47,956 nucleotides of DNA from Nitrospirota bacterium (GCA_021812785.1 JAKAMR010000005.1:1-47956); one strand, 5' to 3'. Shown: positions 1 to 9,174, counted from the first letter of the stretch. Made by a program: numbers and translations. Notes: generated by a model from the letters alone, not told the origin.

Positions 1-83
1 AAAGTAGAGCAGCCAGTCCCTGAATGAAGAGAAAAGGCAGAGATAAAAAAATCAAAGATTTACTGGTCCGGCCAGGCAGGATG

Positions 84-797
84 TTACTTCTTTATGATAA
101 AGTCTTTCTGAAGATACTCCTTGCTTAAGAAAATGGTCTTGCCCTCAAAAAAAATGTCGCCGTCCTTCTGCGCCTTGTTAAGTATCCTCGTAACGGTTTC
201 TCTGGTGATCCCGGTCATATCTGCTATGTTCTGATGGGTGAGCTTTATGTTCAGCATGGTGCCCTTTTCAGTGACCTGACCGTTCATGTCAGCAAGCATC
301 ATTAAAAGCGTTTTTACCCTTTGGGCGGCGTTGTTGAAGCTTAGTATCTGTATCCTCTCATATGCCCCCCTGATGCGCGCGCAAAAGATCCTGAGCAGCT
401 GCACAAGCACCTTGTTCTGGACAAAAAGAAGCGCGTAAAAATCATTTTTCGAGATTATTGCCACTTCGGAGTTCTCGATAGCCGCAACAGACGCCGGGAC
501 CGTCTTGCCGTCAATGAGCGACATCTCTCCGAAAAAGTCGCCTGAGCCGTGGAACGCCAGTATCGTTTCCCGCCCCTCCTCGGTCACCTGGAGCACCTTG
601 ACCTTGCCCGAAAGGATTATGTACATGTATTCGCTGGTGTCTTCCTCGTGCAGGATGACCTCGTTTTTTTTGAATTTTTTGACGCTGATCTTGCTGCTTA
701 TCTCGGCAAGCTCTGCATCAGAAAGCAGGGAAAACAGCTCTATGCTTTTAAGAGGAAGTAAGTTCACATTGCTATTATACATCTTTCTGCCGATCAT
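84..797 (-). CDS. Crp/Fnr-family transcriptional regulator
   Basis: A two-domain regulator of 237 aa, the usual size. Residues about 15-130 form a cyclic-nucleotide-binding-like beta-roll with the FGEMSL motif (89-94). A long helix follows, then a winged helix-turn-helix at about 185-215 (LTHQNIADMTGITRETVTR), which is typical of Crp/Fnr proteins. The Arg-Ser pair that holds the cAMP phosphate in E. coli CRP is not visible: the matching stretch reads KTVPASVAA, with Val/Pro in those positions. There is no N-terminal Cys cluster for an Fe-S centre as in FNR. The effector is therefore unknown. The ATG follows directly on the stop codon of the upstream ligase gene, so the two are probably co-transcribed. 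It may control the polysaccharide locus, but this is inferred from position only. Confidence 0.93.
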   Translation of the reverse strand: MIGRKMYNSNVNLLPLKSIELFSLLSDAELAEISSKISVKKFKKNEVILHEEDTSEYMYIILSGKVKVLQVTEEGRETILAFHGSGDFFGEMSLIDGKTVPASVAAIENSEVAIISKNDFYALLFVQNKVLVQLLRIFCARIRGAYERIQILSFNNAAQRVKTLLMMLADMNGQVTEKGTMLNIKLTHQNIADMTGITRETVTRILNKAQKDGDIFFEGKTIFLSKEYLQKDFIIKK

Positions 798-2144
798 TTA
801 CCGTATTTGCCTCTGTTGTTTTCCTGCCGCCAGCGACAATCCCAGGACCATGAAAAACAAAATGGCATTGGAGGGGATATGCAGGTTGAAATCAACCAGG
901 CTGTGCACGCCGATGGTGGCCAGTGAAGAAGCAAACCCCGCCTGCAGATAAGCACGTTTCCCTTCCCACTGGCGTCTGAAGGCCTCCCGCAGAACGGTAA
1001 AAATGAAAAAAATGCCGGTCAGAGTTCCTGCGATGCCTTCATCAAGCAGGAACTCAAGGTAATCGTTATGGGCGTGGTCCCAAAAGTGGTGAAGGCCTGG
1101 CGGATGGTAGAGCGTAAATACGTATTGGAATGTGCCAAGACCCGTCCCGAAAACAGGGAAGTCCCTGAAAGCCGCGAGCGTCCCCTTCCATGCCAGGACG
1201 CGCTGACTATCCGAGACGCCACCCGCTGAAAATCTTTCCATGAGAGGTGAGATCCCGGCATAAAGGACAAATGAGACAAGCGCTATGGCAAAAGCGGACA
1301 ATGACACAAATTGCCACTTTGAACGTCTTGTTTTTCTTTTCGAAAGCAGGATGGCTGAGAACATCGCAAGCCCCGCAATGAATGATATGACGCCGCCCCT
1401 TGAAAGAGTAAGGAAAACCGAAAAGGACATTATGACAGAGAAAAAGGCAAAGAGCGTTTTTTTCCAAGGCCTTCTTGAAGCCAGAGAGACCGCCAGCGAA
1501 AGGGGGACGATCATATTGATATAACCGGCAAAATGGTCCCTGTCCACGAAAGGTCCAAAAGGGGAGCCTCCATGGCTGAGAGCTCTTAACCAGTACAGTT
1601 TTCCATTGCCCGCAACGTTCTGGACCATGCCAAACAGGGCAAGCATGAAGCCAAAGCACGAAAGTGCCTTTAAAACGCCGGGCACCGCCCTTCCCTGTCC
1701 CGGCAACAGGGTGGCCATAAAAAAAACAGTAAGATAAACGATCAGCCTGGCCAAGGCCATCTCCGTGGGGAAAACGTATAATGAAATGCTGTGAAAAGAG
1801 GCCGCTGCGGGTGCAAGCGAAGTCAGACTGACCGTGCGCGGCTGCAAAAGCCCAAGGATGAAGGCAGGCAGAGGCACCATCTGGAACAGGGGATAGGCCA
1901 AAAGAGCCGAGGCAGCAAAAAAGACATCCCATGGCGCATCGGCGTTCAGCCCCGCGTTGAAAACGTTGGCCGCAAAAAAGGCGGCAGTCAAAGCGGCCAC
2001 CAGGGCCATGGCCCAGTATTCTACCGAACCGAAAAGCAGCGCGGAAAATGCCGCTACAATTACCAGCCCGGTGACGGCCGGGCCTGCTGCAACCCCCGCC
2101 TCCTTTTTCACTTTATACCAATCATATGAATGGAATCTGCCCAT
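798..2144 (-). CDS. O-antigen ligase/polymerase (Wzy_C family) membrane protein
   Basis: A polytopic inner-membrane protein of 448 aa with about ten or more hydrophobic segments. Two signatures place it in the O-antigen ligase (RfaL/WaaL, Wzy_C) family: GPFVDRDHFAGYINM at 197-211, and HFWDHAHNDYLEFLLDEG at about 353-370 in the large periplasmic loop. The His and Asp/Asn of the second motif are the conserved functional positions. A later HSLVDFNLHIPSN segment is also typical. Such enzymes move lipid-linked glycans to an acceptor or polymerise repeats; which of these occurs cannot be told from sequence. The ATG has a strong GGGGAGAG Shine-Dalgarno and overlaps the preceding TPR gene by 37 nt. 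Related ligases often carry a C-terminal TPR domain; here that part may be the separate upstream gene. It is one of three ligase/polymerase-like proteins in the window. Confidence 0.9.
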   Translation of the reverse strand: MGRFHSYDWYKVKKEAGVAAGPAVTGLVIVAAFSALLFGSVEYWAMALVAALTAAFFAANVFNAGLNADAPWDVFFAASALLAYPLFQMVPLPAFILGLLQPRTVSLTSLAPAAASFHSISLYVFPTEMALARLIVYLTVFFMATLLPGQGRAVPGVLKALSCFGFMLALFGMVQNVAGNGKLYWLRALSHGGSPFGPFVDRDHFAGYINMIVPLSLAVSLASRRPWKKTLFAFFSVIMSFSVFLTLSRGGVISFIAGLAMFSAILLSKRKTRRSKWQFVSLSAFAIALVSFVLYAGISPLMERFSAGGVSDSQRVLAWKGTLAAFRDFPVFGTGLGTFQYVFTLYHPPGLHHFWDHAHNDYLEFLLDEGIAGTLTGIFFIFTVLREAFRRQWEGKRAYLQAGFASSLATIGVHSLVDFNLHIPSNAILFFMVLGLSLAAGKQQRQIR

Positions 2145-3397
2145 ATCTCTCCCCTGATCCTGTTGTCAAGACTGGTGGAGGAGGACCTCCTGATCCCGAC
2201 GGTAACGGCTCTGCACGCCGGGGGCACCCGGAATTCAACCGATTTTTCCTCCCAGGGGTTCGTGCCCGTAACGGGCTCGGAGCTTTTGTCGAGTCCACGG
2301 CACTTGTACCCCTTGATTTCAAAAAAAATGCCGCTGTCTGAGGTTATCCCCGATGTCTTCAGGTATCCGGAAACAGCATAAGCATGTTTCGCTTCAACCG
2401 GGACTATCTGCCGCGCCAGGCATATGTCCGGGTTGGAAGTGCCATCGAATGACGCGCCCAGAGAATACCGTCCAGACCTCCTGACATTCCCATCCAGGAA
2501 TATGCTGACCCCTTTTGCCTTGCCGATCTTCCAGTCGAATCCTCTCTCAAGCGGCGGCAGATCGAACCCTCCATTCCATATCTGGCCTGACTTATGCAGA
2601 AATTTCAGTGATCCGAACGACAAAAATTCGTTCCAGACGGCCAGGGCGCGCATGAAGTGTCCCTTGTCTATAAGGAAACCGCAATATCCCAGGTAATCGC
2701 CTCGATCAGGTCCTGCCCGCCTCAGTTCAGACCATGCCGGCCCTGTGGCCTCCGTAAGGCCGGAATCCATGAGAAAGCTCAGCCATCGGCGCAGGAAGGG
2801 TTTTTCCTCCGGGACAAGGTTTTCCTGCAGGTACCTGGGGGCCAGCCCAAGTGTAACGCATAACGTATATACCTTCCGCTGCTCATCCGGCCTGATGCGT
2901 ATATATCTTTTCATCTGGGCCACAGCCCTGGATGTGTCGCCCGTCTGGAAGAGCAGCACCCCGGAGTCCCAGACGGCTCTTGGGTCGCCGGAGCTCCTGT
3001 GCAGGGCCTTTTCGAGCGCAAAATCCATCCGTAGCTTATCTCCCGCCTCGTCATAAACCCTGGCAAGAGAGAGCCATGTTTGCGCGTCCAGAGGGTTTTT
3101 AGACAGGGATTGCCTGTATAAGGCCGCGGCTTTCTGCAGGCCCACAGTCCCTGAAGCGTTCTGGTACAAACAGCCAAGCGCTCTGGAATACCTCGCATCC
3201 TCGCGGGTAATGGCCATGGCCGTAAAGATATCCCGGCTGCCATTGTCCTTCAGAAATCTTGACGCATAGAACTCCGAGACCGCGGGTCTTGCGAACGCGG
3301 CAAAGGCCATGACCGGAACGAGGGCCAAAAGCACCCTGGGGAGATCAAGCCTCAAGGCCGGTCTTTTTCTTTTTTCTTGTTTTCCGGCTGGCACCAT
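2108..3397 (-). CDS. Membrane-anchored TPR protein with C-terminal beta-sandwich (possibly carbohydrate-binding) domain
   Basis: A protein of about 429 aa. A basic N-terminus precedes one membrane segment (VLLALVPVMAFAAFARP). Next come several TPR-like repeats (for example KNPLDAQTWLSLARVYDEAG and DPRAVWDSGVLLFQTGD). The C-terminal ~150 residues look like a carbohydrate-binding-module-type beta-sandwich: FDGNVRRSGRYSLGASFDG, then a long run of beta strands ending WADSIHMIG. The protein probably sits in the inner membrane with the TPRs in the periplasm and partners the ligase it overlaps. The start is uncertain. ATG 3397 was chosen because ATG 3439 would lengthen the overlap with the kinase gene from 53 to 95 nt; neither has a convincing Shine-Dalgarno. 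The function is inferred from context; the family is not one I can name. Confidence 0.85.
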   Translation of the reverse strand: MVPAGKQEKRKRPALRLDLPRVLLALVPVMAFAAFARPAVSEFYASRFLKDNGSRDIFTAMAITREDARYSRALGCLYQNASGTVGLQKAAALYRQSLSKNPLDAQTWLSLARVYDEAGDKLRMDFALEKALHRSSGDPRAVWDSGVLLFQTGDTSRAVAQMKRYIRIRPDEQRKVYTLCVTLGLAPRYLQENLVPEEKPFLRRWLSFLMDSGLTEATGPAWSELRRAGPDRGDYLGYCGFLIDKGHFMRALAVWNEFLSFGSLKFLHKSGQIWNGGFDLPPLERGFDWKIGKAKGVSIFLDGNVRRSGRYSLGASFDGTSNPDICLARQIVPVEAKHAYAVSGYLKTSGITSDSGIFFEIKGYKCRGLDKSSEPVTGTNPWEEKSVEFRVPPACRAVTVGIRRSSSTSLDNRIRGEIWADSIHMIGIK

Positions 3398-5609
3398 TTT
3401 CTTCGCCGTTGTAATAATCGCTGTAATAATACGAGGCATATTTCAAGTCCGTTTGCTTCATGGCGTTCAGCACAACCCCGAATATCCTGGAATTGATGCT
3501 TGCGAGGGATTTTCTTGTCTGGTGGAGCGCCTCCCTGGTGGTCCGCCCTGTCCGGGCAACCATTATCACTCCGTCCACTGAGGCGCTCAGTATCAGGCTG
3601 TCGGAAAAACCGATGACCGGCGGGGAATCGAAGATTATAAAGGAGTATTCGGGCTCGATCTTTTGCAGCAACTCGCCCAGTCTTGGCGAATTCAGAAGGT
3701 CCGAGGCATTGGGCGTCCTCAGCCCTGCCGTTATTATGTCCAGGTTCTCCGTTGCCGTCTTTTGGATAAATCCTTCCTCGATCAGCGCCTGCCCTGTCAG
3801 GTAGCCCGAAAGGCCCTTTGAGTTCTCGACATCAAAAATCTTGTGGAGCTGTGGATTTCTCATGTCGGAGTCGATTATTATGCCTCTGCCCTTATAGGTG
3901 CGCGCCATCGTGACCGCCAGGTTTGCGCTCGTTGTTGTCTTGCCTTCTCCCTTCTGAGGGGAAGTGACCAGCATGAGCTTGGGGAACCTCCCCCCGGATG
4001 AGAACTGGATATACGTATTTATCGAGTTATAGGCTTCCACCAGGGCTATCTGTCCCTCGCCCGGTTCCGGCAGCCGTTTGTCGACGGCGGGCGTTTCAGT
4101 GCCAGCTGCGACATCGAATTCCGGGACAAGGCCCAAGCATGGGAGGGCCACGGACCTTTCCACATCTTCGGCATTTTTCACTGTGTTGTCGATGTAATCC
4201 ACGAAAAAGGCAAGTCCGATACCTCCAAGCGCCCCCACGAGGACCGCGGCGAGCAGGTCCCTGGTCTTCTTTGGTTCGTAAGGCATTTCGGGCGGCTTTG
4301 CGGCATCCAGCACCTGTATGTTGCTGGCTGTAAGGGTTGCGGTCACTCCTATTTCCTTCATCCTTTGCAGAAGACCGTTATAAAGCTCCTGGTTCGTCTC
4401 TGCCTCCCTCTTCAATATGTTGTACTGCACCATCCTGTCTTTCAGGTCCAGAGCCTCTTTTTTTGCCTGCTCATATGTGGCTGAGAGGACTTTCTCCTTT
4501 TCAAGGGCCGCCTCGTAGTTCATATGTATCGAGTCGCCGGCTTTTTTGACCTCATCGTTTATCCTTTTTTTAAACTGGTCCATCTGTCTCTTTATCTGTA
4601 TCATTCGCGGGTAGTCCGGGGTATAGTCAATCGAGAGCCTGGCGTACTGGGCCTCCAGCCCCGTGTAGTTGCGCATGAGCGACTGGATGAGAGGGTTGTT
4701 CATCACTTCGGGAGTGGACCAGGCCCCGCCTTTTTGCATCTGGTAATAAAGCGCTCCCTTGTCTATCCTTTCTGAGGTCGCCTGGATGAGCAGCGCCGAG
4801 ATCTGTTCCAGCCTGTTGGTTATTATGTCCGAGACTTGCCCTTTTGCTCCGTCCTTTCCCGGGCCGGTCAGGATAATGCCGTTTCGGGCGGCATAAGTGT
4901 TCAGGGCCTCCTCGCTTTTTTCCAGCCTGCCTTTTATGTCATCGAGCTGGCCTTCGAGCCAATCGCGGGCAAGGCGGGAAACGGCGAGTTTGCTTTCGGT
5001 ACTGTATCTTATGTACTGCCGGGCTATCTCGTTTGCGGCGCGGGCTGCCAGTACAGGGTCCGGATCATCGAAGCTGACCGAGATTATGCTGGAGTTCCTG
5101 ACCGGCCGTATGGTTATCCTGGAGCGGACCTTGTCAATAAGGTCAGGGGATATGTATCCGGGTTTTCCGGAAAGCTCTACCATGGAGCTGCGGATGGGCC
5201 CCCCGGCGGCTCCGGCAAACTCCGGTAGCCGGTCCAGCCGCATGGCACGAACCACGCGTTCAGATATCTTTCTGCTTTTAAGTATCTGATACTGCGTTTC
5301 GAAATATTCAAGATCGTCCTTCCGCTCTTCGTAAATGTCCTTGAAGGCCAGCACAGAGGGGGTCTCCCGTTCTATCCTGATAGTGGTCTTGGCGCGATAT
5401 ACAGGTTTTGCGAACAGGACCGCCATCAGGACGGTCACCACCACAAGGGTAAAAAAGGTCAGGACTATCCATTTTCTCCTGTGGAGGACGTAGAGGTAAT
5501 CCCTCAGGTGCTCTTTGTCCTGTGCCTGCACATCCGGGATGAGCGCGGTGGCAAGGCTTTTATGAATCCCGGAATCTTTATCTGCAGCGTGTCCGTTCCC
5601 GGCGCTCAA
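3345..5609 (-). CDS. wzc: Polysaccharide co-polymerase / BY-family tyrosine autokinase (Wzc-like)
   Basis: A 754-aa fused co-polymerase and kinase, the full length for Proteobacteria-type Wzc. A Wzz domain with transmembrane segments at about 47-67 and 452-470 encloses a long periplasmic coiled-coil region and a GNVR-type segment. The cytoplasmic kinase has Walker A TSPQKGEGKTTT (549-560), Walker A' GIIIDSDMRNP (576-586) and Walker B FIIFDSPP (657-664). The C-terminus carries a tyrosine cluster YASYYYSDYY (724-733), the usual autophosphorylation tail, then a very basic end. It controls chain length and export together with Wza. The start is TTG, overlapping the TGA of the wza-like gene (TTGA), and is preceded by GGAGGGGG, so translation is probably coupled. 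No matching tyrosine phosphatase gene is seen in the window. Confidence 0.95.
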   Translation of the reverse strand: MSAGNGHAADKDSGIHKSLATALIPDVQAQDKEHLRDYLYVLHRRKWIVLTFFTLVVVTVLMAVLFAKPVYRAKTTIRIERETPSVLAFKDIYEERKDDLEYFETQYQILKSRKISERVVRAMRLDRLPEFAGAAGGPIRSSMVELSGKPGYISPDLIDKVRSRITIRPVRNSSIISVSFDDPDPVLAARAANEIARQYIRYSTESKLAVSRLARDWLEGQLDDIKGRLEKSEEALNTYAARNGIILTGPGKDGAKGQVSDIITNRLEQISALLIQATSERIDKGALYYQMQKGGAWSTPEVMNNPLIQSLMRNYTGLEAQYARLSIDYTPDYPRMIQIKRQMDQFKKRINDEVKKAGDSIHMNYEAALEKEKVLSATYEQAKKEALDLKDRMVQYNILKREAETNQELYNGLLQRMKEIGVTATLTASNIQVLDAAKPPEMPYEPKKTRDLLAAVLVGALGGIGLAFFVDYIDNTVKNAEDVERSVALPCLGLVPEFDVAAGTETPAVDKRLPEPGEGQIALVEAYNSINTYIQFSSGGRFPKLMLVTSPQKGEGKTTTSANLAVTMARTYKGRGIIIDSDMRNPQLHKIFDVENSKGLSGYLTGQALIEEGFIQKTATENLDIITAGLRTPNASDLLNSPRLGELLQKIEPEYSFIIFDSPPVIGFSDSLILSASVDGVIMVARTGRTTREALHQTRKSLASINSRIFGVVLNAMKQTDLKYASYYYSDYYNGEENGASRKTRKKKKTGLEA

Positions 5610-6655
5610 GGCAGGCCCACCCCCTCCGGTCCAAAGTTTATGTATCCGTGCAGGGTATTTAAGATGCCGTAAAAGACCGCTTTGGCGCCGCTTGTCGGAA
5701 CGAGGATTATGTCGTTGCCGCAGAGCTTCACGTCTTTCTGCTTGCCTTTTATTATGGCGTTATAGTCAACTGTTAGAACCTCCCGTTTAGCCGGCCCACT
5801 GCCATTGTCCACGTTGGACCCGCCACGGACCTCCCTGTAAATCTTTATCCGGGACCTGTAGGCGTCCTTACTTAGTCCTTCAGCCATTGCAATGGCCTTT
5901 ACGAGAGTCGTGTCTTGCCGGAGCTGGTAAGCGCCCGGTTTCCGTACGCTGCCGTCAATGTATACCGTTCCTGCCCTTTGCACGTTTATGATGTCTCCGC
6001 TCCGCACGGGGACATCCAGCGCCAGGTCCCCCTTGTCAAGGAGTTCATCGAGGTCTACGATCATAGTTTTTGTTTTTTTGTTCCTTCCCCCTCCAGCTGT
6101 CCTCATGATAGTGCAGGTCTGTCCGGCCTGCCCGGTGAGCCCACCGGCCGCCGCAAGCATGTCGACCAGATTTTTTTGTCCTCTTATTACATAGACTCTT
6201 GGAAATCTGACTGCTCCCAGTACGCTTACTCTTTGGGACCTGTAGTTCTTTACCATCACGGAGACGAAAGGTCTTTTTATATAAACCAGCAGTTTCTGTG
6301 CTATCACCTTTTCCAGCTGGACAGGCGTCATCCCTGCAGCTGATATCTTCCCCGCCAGCGGGAGTTCTATAAGGCCTTGAGAACTTACGCTCACCGCCCC
6401 GCCGATGTCTGGCGAATGATAGACCCGGATATCCAGAACGTCGCCAGGGCCGATAACGTAATCCGCTTCACGGCCCGGGGTGTTTTGAATGGCAAGCATG
6501 GACAGGGCCTCCTGCAGACGGGCCTGACGGGCGCCTGCTTCATTCTTCGACCGCAGGGCCAGTTGATCACGCCTGACATCTCCGCTTCCGGAACATGCCT
6601 GAAGCATGCAGGCAATGACAAAGATAAAAATAATGAAAGGAGTTTTTAGCTTCAT
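5606..6655 (-). CDS. wza: Outer-membrane polysaccharide export lipoprotein (Wza-like)
   Basis: A 349-aa outer-membrane export channel subunit. A lipoprotein signal peptide ends in the lipobox LQAC (Cys about residue 21). A polysaccharide-export (PES) domain follows, with the typical YVIGPGDVLDIRVYHSP at about 65-81. Two SLBB-type domains come next: one around VLGAVRFPRVYVIRGQKNLV and one around YIDGSVRKPGAYQLRQDTTL. The order and length fit Wza-family proteins. The C-terminus lies next to the kinase gene, with which it overlaps by 4 nt. The upstream gap to the FecR-domain gene is 88 nt. It should form the outer-membrane exit for the polymer made by this locus. Confidence 0.95.
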   Translation of the reverse strand: MKLKTPFIIFIFVIACMLQACSGSGDVRRDQLALRSKNEAGARQARLQEALSMLAIQNTPGREADYVIGPGDVLDIRVYHSPDIGGAVSVSSQGLIELPLAGKISAAGMTPVQLEKVIAQKLLVYIKRPFVSVMVKNYRSQRVSVLGAVRFPRVYVIRGQKNLVDMLAAAGGLTGQAGQTCTIMRTAGGGRNKKTKTMIVDLDELLDKGDLALDVPVRSGDIINVQRAGTVYIDGSVRKPGAYQLRQDTTLVKAIAMAEGLSKDAYRSRIKIYREVRGGSNVDNGSGPAKREVLTVDYNAIIKGKQKDVKLCGNDIILVPTSGAKAVFYGILNTLHGYINFGPEGVGLP

Positions 6656-6743
6656 GCAACTTTTGCGATGGATTCCTAATTAAAAAGAAACAAGAATGAG
6701 AGAAAAATGAAAAAAAGACTGGATGGCATGGCAGCCATCATGT

Positions 6744-7523
6744 TCATGGTTGGGAAGGGCTAACAGATTGCTGCTGGTCCAAGCTTCCTCCTCCTCCCCC
6801 TCCTCCGCCCGCAGAACCAAGCGCCAGGCCTATTCCGGCAGCAGCAGCCACACCGCCGGCAACAAGCAGGATAGTGGAACCACCTCCGGAGACGCCCGGT
6901 GCCGGTGCCGGGTTTTTTGAGACTGCCGCCTCAATTTCAGCCTCGTCGAAAGCAGAGGGAGTTGCAAAATACCTGCCGTCCTCATGACTTACGACAATGG
7001 TCTGCCCGGTCCTCATGAAGATCAGGTTATGGCCGTCCGGGGCATATACGGCAAGACTGCCCGCTGCCGATCTTATGTACGTCTTTTTCCCCTGGCCCAC
7101 AAAACCTTTTGAAAGCGGGTCTGCTGTCATTTTTGAATTTGCCGTGTTTACCTGTAGCTGAGCGGACTGGGGAACGTCGTAAGCTATGGAACCCTGCTGT
7201 AACATAATCGAATATCCGCCAGCGGCCGACCCGATGGAGACTTCGGAGTGCTCCCCGACTTCTATCCGGGTGCCGTTTCTGGTAGTGATGGTCATTTTGC
7301 CCCTGACCGTACGGAGGACGGAACCGCTTGCCAGTGGGTAGGTTTTGTCCGAAACTGCGATCCACTTGCCAGAGAAGGTCTTCATACGGGAGGTCCCGAT
7401 CCCCCGTACCTGCCCTACCATGTCAAGCGGCGACTGTGCGGAATAGACAGTCTGGACAGCGAGAAAGAAAAACAGCGTTAAAAAAACAACGGCCGCATCG
7501 AGGACTTCATAATTTTTTTTCAT
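6744..7523 (-). CDS. FecR-domain secreted/surface protein with Gly-rich C-terminus
   Basis: A protein of 259 aa from ATG 7523, which has a good AAAGGTGG Shine-Dalgarno; longer in-frame starts would run into the upstream gene and were rejected. The N-terminus (MKKNYEVLDAAVVFLTLFFF...VYSA) is a signal peptide or anchor. Residues about 35-150 form a FecR-type domain (GSVLRTVRGKMTITTRNGT, then a SVSIG/GSIAYDVP pattern). Here it is likely a structural beta domain, because no sigma factor or TonB receptor is nearby. The C-terminus has one hydrophobic Gly/Ala segment (STILLVAGGVAAAAGIGLAL) followed by a run of glycines and a short Gln/Ser tail. Proteins of this type occur in polysaccharide export loci, but their role is unknown. 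It is cotranscribed with the initiating phosphotransferase upstream and the export genes downstream. Confidence 0.85.
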   Translation of the reverse strand: MKKNYEVLDAAVVFLTLFFFLAVQTVYSAQSPLDMVGQVRGIGTSRMKTFSGKWIAVSDKTYPLASGSVLRTVRGKMTITTRNGTRIEVGEHSEVSIGSAAGGYSIMLQQGSIAYDVPQSAQLQVNTANSKMTADPLSKGFVGQGKKTYIRSAAGSLAVYAPDGHNLIFMRTGQTIVVSHEDGRYFATPSAFDEAEIEAAVSKNPAPAPGVSGGGSTILLVAGGVAAAAGIGLALGSAGGGGGGGGSLDQQQSVSPSQP

Positions 7524-7569
7524 GTGCCACCTTTTTGTCTTTCGTCTTTTACGCGTTTTAAAATACAAG

Positions 7570-9141
7570 CTACTCTCCGATATGGAAAAAATCAAAGGAG
7601 CCACCATAGGACCATCCCCCTGGTCTGGCGTCTTTATTGGCTTTTTTCCGTTTAAATCTCCCGGAACCCCCCGCAACGGCACAGCCGGAGGGGTAAAAAG
7701 ATGTCCTGGCCAGGAACTGTGCGGTTTCTTCCGAAATGGCATGAACGAGGCCTGCGGCATGGGGGATAAGATCATCCCTGGCACAGACTGATATGGATAT
7801 CTGCCCTGGACAAAACGGGCTGTTTTCCTGGCAGGCAATAGGAAGGGAGACCGTGAATGAACTTCCAGAGGTTTGCCCTCCCGAATAAAGGAAGAAAGGT
7901 ATCTTGCCGGCAAGCGCATGCAGGACTATTTTCAGTTCGCTCAAATGGACCGAGACAGCAAGCTTTCCTATCTCGGACCAGAACGGCTCGAGGGAACTTG
8001 CCCTGGATGCATTTCTTCTGAACCTCCGTACGGCAAAATCACAATAACGTCTTTTTCTGCCGTGCCCCATGTTTTTGGCCATCTCTTTCGCGAAGGGTCG
8101 AAATTTTATATAGCCGAAGCCGCGCAGCCCAAGGATTGCTGAGGCAAGCAGCACGGCCAGAATACCCACCGGGCCTTCCGTTTTTGACATCAGCAGGCAT
8201 AACGATATTATCGCCACGTTCAGTGAATAAAGCACAAAAAGAGCTTTTTTCCCGGAAAGCCCCTTTTCCAGAAGTTTGTGGTGGATATGCTCTCTGTCCG
8301 CCATGCCCAGGGGAAGCCCCCTGTAATACCTCCTGAGGACGGCATAAAGCATATCCAGTACGGGCACGCTGAGTACCGCTATGGATACCATGCCCGATGC
8401 CAGCGTGGCGGCCCTGGAAAAGCGGGAAACGGACAGGCATGCAAGAACAAACCCGGTAAAAAGACTGCCTGAATCACCCATGAACACCGATGCCTGAGGG
8501 AAATTGTAGATCAAAAAACCGGCAAGGGCGCCTGCAAGGGTCATGCAGGCAAAGTCTCCATATGCTGTCAGTCCGCCGAAGGCAAAAAAGGCTGCAGATG
8601 CAAGAATTCCAGTCCCGGCCGACAGACCATCAAGACCGTCAATAAGGTTCATGGAGTTTGTCACTACCAGTATCCAAAAAATGGTCACAGGCAGGCTTAA
8701 CCATCGGAAAAAGTAAAAAACCCCATGACAGCTCCACGGTATGGCGACCCTTAGACCCGCGAAATATACGAGCAGCGCGGCCATGCTCTCCACAAGCAGC
8801 CTTGCCGCGATGCTCGACCCTTTTGTATCGTCGTAAAGACCGACAGCAAAAACGGCTGCGGAGGCAATGAGAATATACGGAAGCTCTCCTTGATATCCAG
8901 TAATTGCCAGCCAAAAAATCGCAGGCAGAAGAAAGGAGCAGAAAATCCCGGCGCCGCCAAGCCTGGGGACTATCCTGCCTGCCTCAGGGTGCCGGTCTGA
9001 TGCCAAGCCTCTTTGATTGCGGGCTCCCTGTCCGCCCCCCCCTGCTGCCAGGGAAAGTCTGCGGACGACAGGCACCGTCAGGGCTGAAACGGTGAATGAT
9101 ACAAACAAATATGGCAAATAGACGGTCAATCTGCCTGGCAT
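7570..9141 (-). CDS. WecA/MraY-like undecaprenyl-phosphate sugar-1-phosphate transferase with C-terminal extension
   Basis: The likely initiating enzyme. It moves a sugar-1-phosphate from a UDP-sugar to undecaprenyl phosphate in the inner membrane. About ten transmembrane helices occupy residues 1-340. Family motifs are present in order: GLYDD (101-105), NSMNLIDGLDGL (162-173), FMGDSGSLFTG (220-230) and the HIHH motif (285-288). WecA-type enzymes usually end at about 340-370 aa; this one has some 175 extra residues (345-523), hydrophilic at first and then mixed, with no motif I recognise. The true start is ATG 9141, with an AGGT Shine-Dalgarno 33 nt after the previous stop. It is the only initiating transferase seen; no PglC/WbaP-type transferase is present. 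Confidence 0.93.
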   Translation of the reverse strand: MPGRLTVYLPYLFVSFTVSALTVPVVRRLSLAAGGGGQGARNQRGLASDRHPEAGRIVPRLGGAGIFCSFLLPAIFWLAITGYQGELPYILIASAAVFAVGLYDDTKGSSIAARLLVESMAALLVYFAGLRVAIPWSCHGVFYFFRWLSLPVTIFWILVVTNSMNLIDGLDGLSAGTGILASAAFFAFGGLTAYGDFACMTLAGALAGFLIYNFPQASVFMGDSGSLFTGFVLACLSVSRFSRAATLASGMVSIAVLSVPVLDMLYAVLRRYYRGLPLGMADREHIHHKLLEKGLSGKKALFVLYSLNVAIISLCLLMSKTEGPVGILAVLLASAILGLRGFGYIKFRPFAKEMAKNMGHGRKRRYCDFAVRRFRRNASRASSLEPFWSEIGKLAVSVHLSELKIVLHALAGKIPFFLYSGGQTSGSSFTVSLPIACQENSPFCPGQISISVCARDDLIPHAAGLVHAISEETAQFLARTSFYPSGCAVAGGSGRFKRKKANKDARPGGWSYGGSFDFFHIGE

Positions 9142-9174
9142 TTTTTACCTGACTTTTCCCGCCTGAGCGGCGGC

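Noticed and set aside
6744..7919. Longer form of the FecR-domain protein starting at 7919
   Set aside because: It would run 350 nt into the phosphotransferase gene and lacks a signal peptide; ATG 7523 has a good ribosome site and signal peptide.
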